64,000 nucleotides of DNA from Arachis hypogaea (Eukaryota > Streptophyta > Magnoliopsida > Fabales > Fabaceae), in the NCBI RefSeq assembly GCF_003086295.3, contig NC_092050.1, positions 148,992,699-149,056,698 on the forward strand. The letters run 5' to 3'. How positions within the stretch are numbered: the stretch's first letter is position 1; every line of letters begins with the position of its first letter. The notes under the pieces were generated by a model. It was not told the origin of the DNA and searched no databases. It was given only the letters and a program-made list of their open reading frames with translations. The translations under genes were made by a program, and so were the position numbers. Below are positions 24,001-35,030 of the stretch, in pieces.

Positions 24001-24717
24001 GGCACCCATTTTTGTAACAAGAGACTAATAGGATTAATGAAGAAGCATGTGATAATTCATAAGGTTGCAACAGCATACCATCCTCAGACTAATGGGCAAG
24101 CTGAGGTGTCAAACAGAGAGATAAAGCGCATCTTGCAAAAGATAGTCAAACCTCATAGAAGAGACTGGAGCACCAGGCTACAAGATGCACTCTGGGCATA
24201 CAGAACAGCATACAAAACACCCATCGGGATGAGTCCTTTCCGTTTGGTATATGGAAAAGCTTGTCATCTCCCTGTTGAAGTAGAGCACAAAGCCTTTTGG
24301 GCAGTAAAGGAGTGCAACATGGGAATTGAAAAAGCCGGAGCTGAAAGGAAATTGCAACTGCAAGAACTGGAAAGCCTTCGCCTAGAAGCTTATGAGAACT
24401 CAAGACTATACAAGGAGAAGATGAAGGCTGTACATGATCAGCACATCAAGAGAAAAGAGTTCCAACCTGGGGACTTAGTCCTCCTTTACAAATCTCGACT
24501 GAGGCTCATGCCAGGCAAGTTGAGATCAAGATGGGAAGGTCCATACAGAGTAGCGAAGGCCGAACCATACGGAGTTTATCACCTAAGCCATCCTTCAAGC
24601 TCTGAACTTATCAAAGTTAATGGATATCGTTTAAAATTGTACCATGGCGAGCAGCTGAAGAAAAACAAGGAGCTCGAGATCTTCCTCTTGGAAGATCCCC
24701 ACATAGCTGAGGCCTGA
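21022..24717 (+). pseudogene. Athila E2 pol: protease, RT, RNase H, integrase
   Basis: Protease (21022-21641) keeps a CDLGACVSIMP active-site motif but is split by a stop or frameshift near 21320. RT (21663-22690) is open, with VCINYRRLNQATRKDHYPLP, PFGLCNAPSTFQRF and FMDDFSVYG. A 1-bp shift near 22670 separates it from a long open frame, 22693-24717. That frame holds RNase H ([42 protein letters not shown]), the integrase zinc domain ([10 protein letters not shown] ... CRSCFPC), the core ([26 protein letters not shown]) and the C-terminal SRWEGPYRV domain. The second catalytic Asp of integrase is Asn (VSNQGTHF, about 23989-24012; E1 keeps ISDGGSHF), so this integrase should be inactive. Confidence 0.9.
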
Positions 24718-24785
24718 GCTAGTGGAGCGTCCAACTTGCGAACGTTAAAGCAAAGTGCTAAGTGGGAGACAACCCACCATGGTAT
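24718..24785 (+). other. conserved post-pol stem-loop (E2)
   Basis: Directly after the pol stop: AACGTTAAAGCAAAGTGC, then GTGGG (24762-24766), loop AGACAA, CCCAC (24773-24777). The upstream ACGTTAAAG and the purine loop match E1. The stem differs from E1 at two pairs, both of which still pair. Confidence 0.6.
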
Positions 24786-24892
24786 GATCGTTCTTTTCTT
24801 TATTCTTAATTTTCCTATTCAATAACTCTTCTCTTTATTAGTACATTCCGTGCATCTGCATTTACATATTTTTATTTCAAAAAAAAAAAAAA

Positions 24893-25375
24893 TTTACGCG
24901 ACGCGACCGCCTCATTGACGCGTCCGCGTCACAAGGAGATGGGAGACAATAATAATATGAACAGAGAGTTACGCAGGAGCAGGGCTAGAGGCGTGCCAAT
25001 GGCACAAATCACCCCACGCGACCGCGTGACCCACGCGGCCGCGTGCTCTGGATTTCGACGTAAAAAGGGTGCACGACCAAGAGTTGTGCTAGAGTGGTGC
25101 CGGATTCGTGCTGAACGCACAATCCTTTCCACGCGGCCGCATGACCGACGCGACCGCGTCATATCCTCATCATGGCCACTCACGCGATCGCATGCCCCAC
25201 GCGATCGAGTCATCCAATATTTTGGCAATTACTGATTCTGAACAGAGAGTTGTGCGAGTGCGAGGCTACCCTCGCGCCAGTAGCATGGAACGGATCACGC
25301 GACCGCGTCAATCAGTATCAGCGCAAGTCGCGCGACCGCGTGCCCCACGCGATCGCGTCGCTTGCGCCACACAAC
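24893..25375 (+). repeat. CpG-rich post-pol array of E2
   Basis: Three copies of the AGAGTTRYGC landmark with TT at about 24969, 25084 and 25250, spacing 115 and 166 bp, so the first unit carries a deletion of about 50 bp relative to E1 units. The near-palindromes are ACGCGACCGCGT, CACGCGGCCGCGTG and ACGCGATCGCGT, the same core as the E2 LTR. Long open frames on both strands here are artefacts. Confidence 0.8.
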
Positions 25376-26195
25376 TTCCCTGATTTGCCAATTATCTTAT
25401 CTTTCTTCCCCCCTCCCCCCCCCAAATCCTATTTTCTCTTTTCCCCCCTTCTTTCTTCTTTCTTCCTTCTTCTTTCTTTCTCACTTTCTATACACTCTCT
25501 CTCTCTCACCCCCATTAACAAGGTTTTTCTTTTTCTTTTTCTCTCCTTACTTTTCTATTATTCATCTTATTTTTATATGTTATCTTCTTTTCTTTTCTTT
25601 TTACTTTCATTTTTCATATTTTCTTTTTCTTTCTTTTTCCTTTTTACTTGGTGTTAGAAATTTATTTGAGTTATTATTTCTCATTATATGCTTGTGGATT
25701 GTTCTAAATTTGTTTGGCAATTATATATTACTTTTTAAAGGGTTGCTTGCATGTTCAATTTAACACTTTCCATACATTATTTCACCATGCATGCTATGTG
25801 TTTGTGAAAATGCCAATATGGCATTATGCACTTTTCTACGTTATTCTATTCTACTATTAAATGCCCGCTTTTCACAAATTTCCTTTACTATTGTATTAAT
25901 TGAATTTAATTGTCAATACAAACGTGATGGTAGTTTGTTACGAGTGACAAAAAATTTGACTAATTAAATGCTTGATCTATGCTACTCATGCCTTTGCCTG
26001 CATGCCAATAAACCCCTTGCATTTATTTGTCCTCAACTACACTTGCTATTTTTCCATTGATGAACTTTTCACATGTAGTCATGACCATGTGTTAACATCA
26101 TTTACCTTTTAATGTGCATTTATAACCTTTCTTCTCCGTTCTCTTCCTTGCTCTATCTTTTTGAATTTAATTTACTTTCTCTTCCCTTTTTCAGA
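25376..26195 (+). other. pyrimidine-rich spacer before the envelope-like ORF
   Basis: 25400-25650 is almost pure C/T on the plus strand, then AT-rich sequence follows. No gene is seen. A long pyrimidine tract directly upstream of a third ORF would suit a splice acceptor region for a subgenomic transcript. The last AG before ATG 26196 is in TTTTTCAGA (26187-26195), a good acceptor shape. This role is inferred. Confidence 0.4.
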
Positions 26196-27450
26196 ATGGC
26201 CACCAAAAAGGGGCAAAGAGAAAGCTACTCCCAAACCAACAGCAAGGAGAGGAACAAAGAGAGCATTAGTGGCAGAACCCTCTTCCACTGCAGTAAAGCC
26301 CTCAACAAAGAAAATTAAGAGGATCATAAAGGTTGATGATAAGGAAAAAGCCTTCCCAACAAAGGACGCTGCGCGATTCCCCAATCGCTACTGTGAGCAG
26401 ATGTTCCCCATCCTGGCTGAAAGGAGCTACAACAACGAATACCTTTTCCTCCTCCCGCCCAATATTGCTACCTTTGTTGAGCCACAAATTGCACAAAGAC
26501 AATGGGGTTTCCTACAGAGACAGCCGAGGCAGGTCAATCTTTCTTGGGTAGTCGAGTTCTACTCCAACTTCCACCTGCCAACCCTGCAATCTGTCTTTGT
26601 ACGTTAGAGGCAAGTCCCCATTACAGAAGAGGCCATTCAAAGAGCTCTAGGTCTTCCCCCTATTCCAGAAGGATTGGACGCCTTTCAAGAAGCCGCACTC
26701 AAGCGCCAGATGTACCAATTTGACTGGGACACCGTTCTCAGAGTTATCACACTACCTGGTAGCCGTTGGATCTACGGATACCATCGTACCCGCCCTAAGG
26801 GTATATCGGCTTCAGCACTTACCTTGGAGGCTCGCGTATGGGCACAGATCATGTCCCATTACGTCTTTCCGAGCACTCACGAGTCCTCCTTCACTGCAGA
26901 CATGGTCGTTCTACTATGGTGCATCCTTACAGACCAGCCTCTAAACCTACCAAGACACATCCGGAATGCCATGGGACACGTACAAATTGTGGGCAACTTA
27001 CCTTTTCCCGCCTTGGTCTCAGATCTTGTCTCAGCCGCCGGAGTCTCCTACAGAGCTGGGGACACCAAAGCCATGCTTCCCCGGGATGATCAGTATGTCC
27101 CTAACGGGAAATACATAAGACTTTCAACAACCACTACAAGCCATCCTACTGAACTGGTTGAAGATATTCCTTCTTCAACACCACAAGCACCTATAATAGA
27201 CCAACTGCTCCGTCAGATACTCGAAAGGTTGGATCGACAGGAATACAAAGCAAAGATAAGAGAGCGCTATAACAAGCGCCGATTCACATACCTCAAGGAG
27301 CTGATTATGGGAAAATTCAAGGACTCAGACACCCCAGACTCCACTTCCTTTACCAGCACGGATAGCTATGATGGTCCCGACTGTGGAGATACTGCTACCA
27401 GCCCACCTTTGTTCCTGACAGATGGCACCGAGGACGGTGCAAAGCCTTAA
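26196..27450 (+). pseudogene. Athila envelope-position ORF (putative plant transposon protein domain)
   Basis: The ATG at 26196 follows a CAG-type acceptor sequence. The first codons (MATKKG) are out of frame with the rest: one extra G in AAAAAGGGGC at about 26205-26214 accounts for it, after which the frame reads KEKATPKPTARRGTKRA. One stop at 26605-26607 interrupts it. After a Lys-rich nuclear-type N-terminus comes the conserved region (WGFLQRQPRQVNLSWVVEFY, ITEEAIQRALGLPPIP, LTLEARVWAQIMSHYVFPST, MVVLLWCILTDQPLNL). This is the domain called 'putative plant transposon protein' and found after pol in Athila-like elements. No transmembrane segment is evident, so 'envelope' refers to position only. 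The stop codon TAA overlaps a polypurine-tract copy. Confidence 0.75.
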
Positions 27451-27462
27451 GTGTGGGGAGGT
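27449..27462 (+). promoter_or_regulatory. internal polypurine-tract copy
   Basis: AAGTGTGGGGAGGT overlaps the stop codon of the envelope-position ORF. It is identical to the functional-position tract at 28909-28922 next to the 3' LTR, 1460 bp downstream. It could prime plus-strand DNA synthesis from inside the element. Confidence 0.6.
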
Positions 27463-28908
27463 CGGTCAGTACCTGACTTTTGGAGGTAATTTCTCTTCCC
27501 TAAACACCAATAAATTAGGATATTTAGTTAGATTTTCTTTTATAGAATAGGATAAATTGGATAGTGATAGATTAGTTGCATGCATGTTCTACTTGATTGA
27601 AAAGACAATAAGTTTCTTCTAAGACTCTATCTTTGGAACAAAATTTCACTAATTTTAATTAAAACTTTTATGTTAAATTTGCTTGAAGTTGTATTTGGAA
27701 CATGATTTTTGAGCTAAAAGAACACACAACTTGTGAGATTTGAGCCTTTATGCATGGTTACATTATTTAACCATAATTATTTTATTCTTGTGTGTTTACT
27801 TCTCTATGATTGTAATTTATATTTTGTTCCATCCTATATGTCCAATGTTTATTATATTTATATGTTTGCATATGATTGAGGCCATTAATTGTTTAGCTCA
27901 CTTATCCAAATTAAGCCTACCCTTTCAATTACTTTTGTTAGCCACTTTGAGCCTTTAAATCCCATTTGTTCTATATTCTACCACACCACTAGCCTTAAGC
28001 GGAAAAATAATTATATACCCCAAACTGAATTTTTGGTTAGCTTAAGATAGAATTGTATGTGTGCTAATTAAGTATGGGAAATCGTGGGAACAAAAGATAA
28101 TAAGGGAATGTGTCATGCTAATATAATGGGAATTTGGATACCTACTCATGTGAAACTATAAGAATTAAAAATCTATGTGCATTGATAAGCTATGTTTATC
28201 TTTATGTTTATGCAAAAAAAAAAAAAACCAAAAATATTCAATAAATAAATAAGGGGACAAAATTACCCCAATGTTAAGTTAAAGAATTCCAAAAATCAAT
28301 GCATGTATGATACAATTAAAATAGATAGTTGATACATGAGTATGGAATGTGAAGGAAAATTCTGGGTAGCTAGGTATGAATTCTAAAGTTATATAGAACA
28401 TATATAGGTTATGTTACGGCTTGGGTTAATTAAAGATTCAGTTTATAAGCTTACTTAACCATATATGTATCCTTACCCTTACCCTGGCCCTATTACAACC
28501 TTGAAAAGACCTCATGATGTTTGCATTGGTATATTAAATGTTGTTGATTGATTTGGAGAAGAACAAAAATTAGAGAGCATGATTAGAGAAGGATAGAATG
28601 ATTGCCCTATACACTAGAGAGATTAGAGCGTACATACATTATCTGTGAGGGTTCAATGCTTAAAATTCTATGTTCCCTGCTTTCATGAGCTATCTTCTTG
28701 CATTTTTATCTGTCTTTGCTGTATGAGAATTGAATTAGCGGAATTTGATTTGTAATTGTTTTGAAGAGCTTATTTACTTTTGATCAAGTGGACAAGAATC
28801 ATATAGTTGCATTCACATATATAGGTTGCATTGCATTGCATGAGTTTTACGTGTTCTTACTCATTTATTTTATCTCCTTCAACTAAGCATGAGGACATGC
28901 TAATGTTT
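27463..28908 (+). other. E2 3' non-coding region
   Basis: AT-rich, no long open frame of coding character. It contains an A12 run near 28216 and a GCATGAGGACATGCTAATG just before the polypurine tract, similar in style to the GAGGACAAGC before the E1 end. No gene is seen. Confidence 0.5.
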
Positions 28909-28922
28909 AAGTGTGGGGAGGT
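28909..28922 (+). promoter_or_regulatory. polypurine tract of E2
   Basis: AAGTGTGGGGAGGT lies immediately before the 3' LTR start (TGATAAACC at 28923). It primes plus-strand DNA synthesis in LTR retrotransposons. Confidence 0.85.
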
Positions 28923-30415
28923 TGATAAACCACTATTTTATGGTTTATATTGTGTTTAATTGTGTGATTTTATCATGATCTTCACCCACTTATTCATTAA
29001 ATAAGCATGAATTTATAATTCCTTCCTAAGAATGCTTTATGGTTGAAAACTTGCTTCCTAGAGACTTTTAATTATGTATTTTAATTCTCTTTTATTTCAT
29101 TCGATGCCGTGATCTGTGTGTTAAGTGTTTCAGGCTTTATAGGGCATGAATGAGTTGGAGATTGGAAAGGAAGCTTGCAAAATTTGGAAGGAACACAAGA
29201 AATTAAGGAGATGACCAGCGAGAAGTGACGCGGCCGCATGGCTCATGCGACCGTGCGAAAGAGAGGAAATTGCAGTGACGCGGCCGCATGGCTCACGCGA
29301 CCGCGCGGATTGGAATAACACGAGTGACGCGGAGGCGTGGACGACGCGCCCGCGTGGCAAAGCAAAACGCCGAATGACGCGTCTGCATGAATGACGCGAT
29401 CGCGTGACGTGCGCGATCTGCATAATCTGCAGAATTCGCTGGGAGCGATTTTGGGCTCTGCTTTGACCCAGTTTTCGGCCCAGAAAAGCAGACTAGAGCC
29501 AGAGAACTTGCAGAAACCAAAACAACATTCATTCTACACAATTTTTAGTTTTTAGATCTAGTTTCACTCCTCCTCTAGGTTTTCTCTCTACACATTCATA
29601 GTTCTTAGGATTTTATTTTCTTTTGCTTTTTGCATTGGGATATTGAGAAGAGTTATTACCTCATCAAGACTTCGTCATTCTAGTTCGTTTTCTTTACTTG
29701 GCTTTACTCTTCCATGTCCTTTAATTTACTCAAACTTTACCATTGGATTATTTTAGAATTTATTAATATAAGAATTACCTTTATTTCTAGTTGATTCATT
29801 TAAGCCTTATTTATCATGTCTTTCTTTAATTCTCTTTTCTATGTTATGAATTTCACATTTACAATGAGCGAGTAGTTCCCTAACTTGATGGGGTGTTGAT
29901 TGAAGGGAACCCTTGAGTTGGAATGCTCAAAGGAGAAATTGTAATTGGGTTTATTTTTGGATTGCCCTCTAGTCGTTGACTCCAATCCCTTTTAATTGAG
30001 TGGATTGGGACTTGTGAATAGAAATCGCATTCCAACTTGTTTGACTTTCCCTTACCTAGTAAGGGATAACTAAACAGAACAACCTTCAATTATCAATTAA
30101 TCTTGAGAGTACTGCAACAAGAATAGGGCTTCCAACTAATCTACTCCCAGTCAAGGCTTTTATTTAAATTACTTAATTTCTCCAATTTAATTTCCTGTTT
30201 ACCCAACTCAACTCTTTTGAAAACATCTGATTAATAAAATAGCACACCTTTCTGCAACTCGTTGGGAGACGACCTGGGATTCATACTCCCAGTATTTTAA
30301 TTTTAATTCTTGTGACAACCTTCTAAATTGATAAGCGGATCTCTGGTTGGTTAAGAACTATACTTGCAACGCACAACTTATACTAATTCTTAATTAGCCA
30401 ATTTCCGCCATGTCA
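28923..30415 (+). repeat. 3' LTR of Athila E2
   Basis: 1493 bp, aligned end to end with 17609-19100, and followed by the target duplication GTAGT. It includes the CpG-rich array at 29227-29411. Differences from the 5' LTR are mostly C/T and A/G, many at CpG. Confidence 0.95.
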
Positions 30416-31334
30416 GTAGTCAGCCCTTTCAGGCCTCATATTAAACACTTTGTTGATAAAATTATGAAAAATCGGTAGAGTTTGGTTGTTTTCCGGACCC
30501 ATTAGTTTTAATGAGGATTCGATGATTGCTTTGAAACTGATTTTGTATGTGGTAGCATGAGTAGCTGGGTTATCCACATCTGTGTTTGTGAAATTCGCTT
30601 GTATCTTTCTCCTTTTATGTTTAACGTTGAAGTCATCTTTCCATAGCATAGATAGTTATTGTATAGAATACATGTAGTCATTCATGGAACTAATAAGATC
30701 AACAAGGATGCTAACAAATATATAGATTATGGCTGCCATTCGTGTTCATATCGATTCTTATAATAATGTCAATTATAATAAGTTGTTGTTACTGTTCGTT
30801 ATTATTTTTTGACGTTATGGAGTTTTGCTAAACTGCACAACTTAACCATTCATTCAGGAAGACAAGACAGAAAGAGAGGCAGTATTGAAGGAACACACAG
30901 AAATTGATGCTTATTCATGGTCGCCCGACACTGTTCCTGGATCGAATACTACTATACGTAAGTTTGTTTTTGTTGTGACATTCTTGATGAGTTCACCGGT
31001 TATTTAGTGTGCTTTAAATATGGAGTAGTAGTTAAGAACTGTGATTTGATATGTGTTTAACTGTGTAACAATTTGCTGGTTGTGCCTCTGTATTCGAGTT
31101 GAGATTATTTCAGCATCTTTCCCGGCTGGGACTAGGCATTGCATTAGGTCGGGTGTGCAAGGGGATGGATGATGACCATCTGTTGTTGTTAAATTCTGGC
31201 TTAGATTTTTACATATGCTTAGGGTGTGATAACTTTTTTATCAGTTGTACAATTTTCTTCACTTACGTCCGCCTTGTTTGTAGCATGTTACCGGCTAATG
31301 TTTTCCAGGTGATTGAGGCCCTGTTAATTTGAAG

Positions 31335-32600
31335 ATGGACCTGAGCCCTCAACTCAGTGGTGGAGAGGATGACTCAGATCGGCTAAGTGAAGAAGAGTAT
31401 TTCGGTGTCTCTAGTTCGAGTGGGAAGGACGACGACGACGACTCATCTGGGAATAACTCTGAGTTGGGTGAAACGGGTGACCAGGTCCACGGGAATGGAA
31501 ATGGCGCAGACTTAGTCACATGTGAGGGTGATGCTCCAGGGTTTAGGTCCGCGGAGGATTTCATGGACAAAGTGTTTAATACCGAGGAAGAGGCTTATGT
31601 GGCTTACAAACAATTTGCCCGGCTAAGGGGGTTCGGTGTAAGGAAGGGTGACGTGGCTCGAGTGTCTTGGTACGGCGAGACCTTTTTTTATCACCGGCAA
31701 GGTGCAAGGCATGAGAAACACTACGATTATCAAGAATGAGTGCAGGAAGAGAAGTTGGAGAGTTGCACGGGTTGTATGGCAAAGTTGAAAATTACTTTGA
31801 TGCGCAAGACTAGGTTTGGAAAGTTAGGAGGATCGACAACAGCGATAACCACCCTCTTGCTGAAACTATGTTTAGTCATCTTCTTCCTAGTCATTGTAAG
31901 CTGAGTGAGAGTGACAAGGCTTAAGTTGATAGTCTGAAGAAGTTCGGTATTGCCACATCAAAGATTATGGCTTACATGGCCGGGCAGTCAGGGGGATATG
32001 GCATGCTTCGATTTACGAAGAGGGATTTATATAACTACGTTCACAGCCAAAAACTAGCTCAAATAAACGACGGAGACACAGCAGCGATGATAAGTTATTT
32101 GGAGGGCAAGGCCAACGCCGACATGATGATGGTTGCCAGATATACCAAGACAGTGGATGATCGACTTGGTAGCCTCTTCTGGGCTGATGGGCAGATGATG
32201 GTAGATTACAAGTTGTTCGGTGACGTGCTTGCATTTGACGCAACATACCAGTCCAACAAGTACAAGAAGCCACTAGTAGTTTTCTTTGGAACAAACCACC
32301 ACAAGCTAACGATGATATTCGGGTTTGCATTGCTGGAGAAAGAGGAGGTGCGTACATATAGGTGGGTTTTGTTGAACCTTCTCGATGTCATGGATAACAA
32401 GACGCCTTCCGTTGTGGTGACCGATGGGGATAAAGCTATGCGGGCAGCAATAGCCAAAGTGTTGCCTTCATCCAGGCATCGCCTATGCGCTTGGCACTTG
32501 GAAAAAAATTGTGTTGCAGGTGAAAGAACCTGAGTTTCAGAGGGTGTTCAAGAAGGCAGTTTACGCAAAGAATAACTGTGGAGGATCGCAATTCTTGCAA
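31335..32600 (+). pseudogene. FAR1/FHY3-type MULE transposase, broken
   Basis: ATG 31335 opens an acidic Ser/Asp-rich N-terminus, then a FAR1 DNA-binding-like region (VFNTEEEAYVAYKQFARLRG, GFGVRKGD). A stop at 31737 (CGA to TGA), a frameshift near 31815 and a stop near 31922 (CAA to TAA) separate it from the next block. The MULE transposase core (31967-32533) has FADATYQSNKY-like LAFDATYQSNKYKKPLVVF, VVTDGDKAMRAAI and LCAWHLEKN, which carry two of the DDE acids. A shift near 32515 leads to VKEPEFQRVFKKAVYAKNN and then homology ends. The third catalytic residue and the SWIM zinc finger are missing. Members act as transposases or, when domesticated, as light-signalling transcription factors; this copy is neither. 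Athila E2 sits just upstream. Confidence 0.8.
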
Positions 32601-34479
32601 CCCCACGAAGCAAACATACCTTGTAGAGAAGGATCACATACAATAGCATATCCCATAGAAAAAACCTTTCATTGCGACTGCTAAGTGAATCTTTTTAACC
32701 GTAAAACGAACTTAAAAATTCGGACTGCGGTAACGGTGGCTGACCAAAACTCTGTCATAAGTGAAAATATTGATAACAATTACGATTTCATAAAGTTTCG
32801 CATATGCATTCAAGGTAGAAGGCATCCCCTTCGAATTAATTTTACAGCATAGGACACATTTCATCCTGCTTGATACAGTTGAATGAGGCTAAAAACAAAA
32901 TGTCATTAAACAAACTGAAAAAGAAGTGTAAAGTAGGTTACAACTAAGATTGTCATCTCAAACAGAGACTTATTTTGAAACACAGTAAATTTTGCAGATC
33001 CATTACATGTTCATCATTTCATATGCGGAGCGACAGATTGAGAATCCAATTTTACCCTATGGAAGCCTGCTGCCAATGCCTCTACACTCCCTCTGGCATA
33101 CAGATCATGCATCACTAAATGGACGCCATAGCTTCTATGAGGCCAGGAAACTGCAAGTTATGGGTATTTCGACTAGTCCAACCACATCGATCAAATTACA
33201 TCCTGTGGAGTTCAGAAAGAGTGTTACAAGGTTAAACTCACAATAGCTAAGTAACAGGAAAAGAAAAGGGTGGAACCATAAGGCTGGCAACCATGATAAA
33301 ACGAATTTAAAGCTCGATTTTAGGTACGCACCGGTACAAACTTTCTTCCGACAACTGATCTTGCCTTACAGTTGAGGGCATATACCGGCATGATTATAAG
33401 TCACCATCAACACATGTTGTAAAGTACGAAACACCTAAATCACAATATTAGATGAAATTCAATGGTAACTAACAAGACTTGATAACATATACAGCATAAG
33501 GTTACATCCTGCGCCAACCGAGTTCCCTTTTAAACCCTTTGGCAATTGGGGATTTCATTTTACAATGGATTAATCACATATAGCCTGAAGAGGAACTGAA
33601 AAAATGGTTAACCTAGACCCTTCCCCATGACTTGCTACAAACATCTATGACCGCGTTTAGATTTCGAATTATTAACGGAATAACCACCTAACCTTTTGTT
33701 TATACCAAGAACTTATGCTGCAGCAAAGGATGGGACAAGCAAGAATTATGATGGTATTAACAACTCAACTGCATACCTATAGAAGAGGCTGTGCAGCCAA
33801 TAGCTCATGACATTCGTCCTTATGCATATACCGATTGCAATGTTGTAGGAGTCCTTGATGAGCTCTCCTCTTCAAGAAAAACGCGCCGAAGGCTCCACCT
33901 AAGCATATCAAAACATCACATCAAACTAAAGGTGTAAAACGCATCAAACATGGACAGGTTTATGGTGAGGGAAATTTGAACACAAGCAGACATGTAAACG
34001 CATATATATTTCTTCGCCAATGACAAACCCCGTAGGACATGGCGTTGATGCCTTCCCATGAACCCGCTTTACAAAGGCATCGGTAGGCACTACGAATAGC
34101 ACCACATTACTGACTTCTTAATGTAGCTCAGACCTCTAATAGTATGGCAAATCTTCCTAGTTAAATTCGACATCTTCTTTAACCAAACGTGCTCACCCAG
34201 CTTTGGCTTCTTCCGCCTCTTCCTCCTCCTCGTGAATTGAGTTGAAAATGTGTTAATATAGTTATTATTTTCGGTGTAAATTTCTCTTTAGCAACTAGCT
34301 GAATAACAAATTATTCAGGAGTAGCATCCGTGTAAATTTGATGCATTCCTGTTCTCCCTGCAAAACGATAAAAATTTCTCGAGAGAATACTGAATAATAT
34401 TATTGACAAAATTTTTCTTGGTCACTTGCTAAACTTTAATTTATGCCTTGTAGCCGACTATAGTTTTATTTTTAAGAAA
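32601..34479. other. no recognisable feature
   Basis: Moderately AT-rich. Short open frames such as 32992-33246 match nothing known to me. A minus-strand Arg/Lys-rich stretch at about 34200-34240 (RRRKRRKKPKLGE) is isolated. It may include the 3' part of the MULE, but no terminal inverted repeat was found. Confidence 0.3.
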
Positions 34480-34485
34480 CCTTGG

Positions 34486-34818
34486 AGACGACTTTTAAAT
34501 CCGATATCGTTGGAGCTACCAATAGGGGATGGAATAAAAGTGAAAGAGAGCAAGAAAAAAGATGATAGTGTTTGGTTGAATGAAGGTTGGTACAGATCAC
34601 TTGAGCTATTGGGATTAAAGCATCAGTATTTTGTGGTTTTTAACCATAACGGTGAATCCAAATTCAAATCCATGGTGATTCATCCGAGTACTTTAGAGAT
34701 TGATTATTCAAGTTTGAGAAGTTTTCATAATGATCACCCCCATATGAATCGGAAAATTATTTTCCACATGGTTGTGATCGTCATAGAAACTTCTCAAACT
34801 CGAATAATCAATCTCTGA
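34486..34818 (+). pseudogene. REM-type B3-domain fragment, left arm
   Basis: The frame reads NPISLELPIGDGIKVKE, VWLNEGWYRSLELLGLKHQY, FVVFNHNGESKFKSMVIHPS and LEIDYSS. This is the C-terminal half of a plant B3 DNA-binding domain of the REM class (typical pattern: S-L-x-L-P-x-G, VWLxxGW, LxxGHxLVFxYxGxSxFxVxIFD, EIxYP). The frame then runs into the other arm and ends in antisense sequence at 34818. The N-terminal half of the domain is missing and there is no clear start, so it is a remnant, not a working transcription factor. Confidence 0.65.
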
Positions 34819-35022
34819 GTCAATCGAATGGATCGCAACGAATTTAAATTTGGCTTTACCGTAACACGTAAAAACTACAAAACACCCATGCTTTAACCCC
34901 AATAACTCGAGAACTCTTTACCAAACTTCATTCAAACAAACACTAACATCTTCGTTCTTGCTCTCTTTCGTGTTTATTCCATCCCCGGTTGGTAGCTCCA
35001 ACGATATCAGATTTAAAAGTCC
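34759..35022 (-). pseudogene. REM-type B3-domain fragment, right arm
   Basis: On the minus strand it reads GLKHGCFVVFTCYGKAKFKF and SEIDYSSLRSF. An in-frame stop (TGG to TAA region near 34915) replaces the residue after the VCLNEVW motif. It is the second half of the inverted duplication and equally truncated. Confidence 0.6.
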
Positions 35023-35030
35023 TTTCCAGT

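Larger units (their letters stand above)
17609..30415 (+). mobile_element. Athila-type Ty3/gypsy element E2, full length
   Basis: A 12,807-bp element with two LTRs, target duplication GTAGT (17604-17608 and 30416-30420), primer-binding site, gag, protease, RT, RNase H, integrase, post-pol stem-loop, CpG-rich array, envelope-like ORF and polypurine tract. By eye the LTRs differ at about 37 of 1492 positions (about 2.5%), mostly transitions. It is structurally complete but coding-dead: seven in-frame stops in gag, frameshifts in pol and the envelope-like ORF, and a lost integrase catalytic Asp. Confidence 0.95.
34480..35030. repeat. large near-perfectly centred inverted repeat of a B3-domain gene fragment
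   Basis: The left arm (about 34480-34757) and right arm (about 34759-35030) are reverse complements with an estimated 80% identity by eye. The centre is GGAAAATTATTTTCC at 34751-34765, so there is practically no loop. Both arms contain the same protein-coding fragment on opposite strands. A transcript across it would fold into a hairpin of some 270 base pairs. Confidence 0.8.

Noticed and set aside
24915..25763. Long open frames in the E2 post-pol array and pyrimidine tract
   Set aside because: CpG repeat translated as Arg/Asp/Ala, then a C/T-rich tract translated as Phe/Leu/Ser; no coding signature.
25400..28000. Host gene at 26196-27450
   Set aside because: It lies between the LTRs of E2, after pol, with the domain usual for Athila third ORFs.
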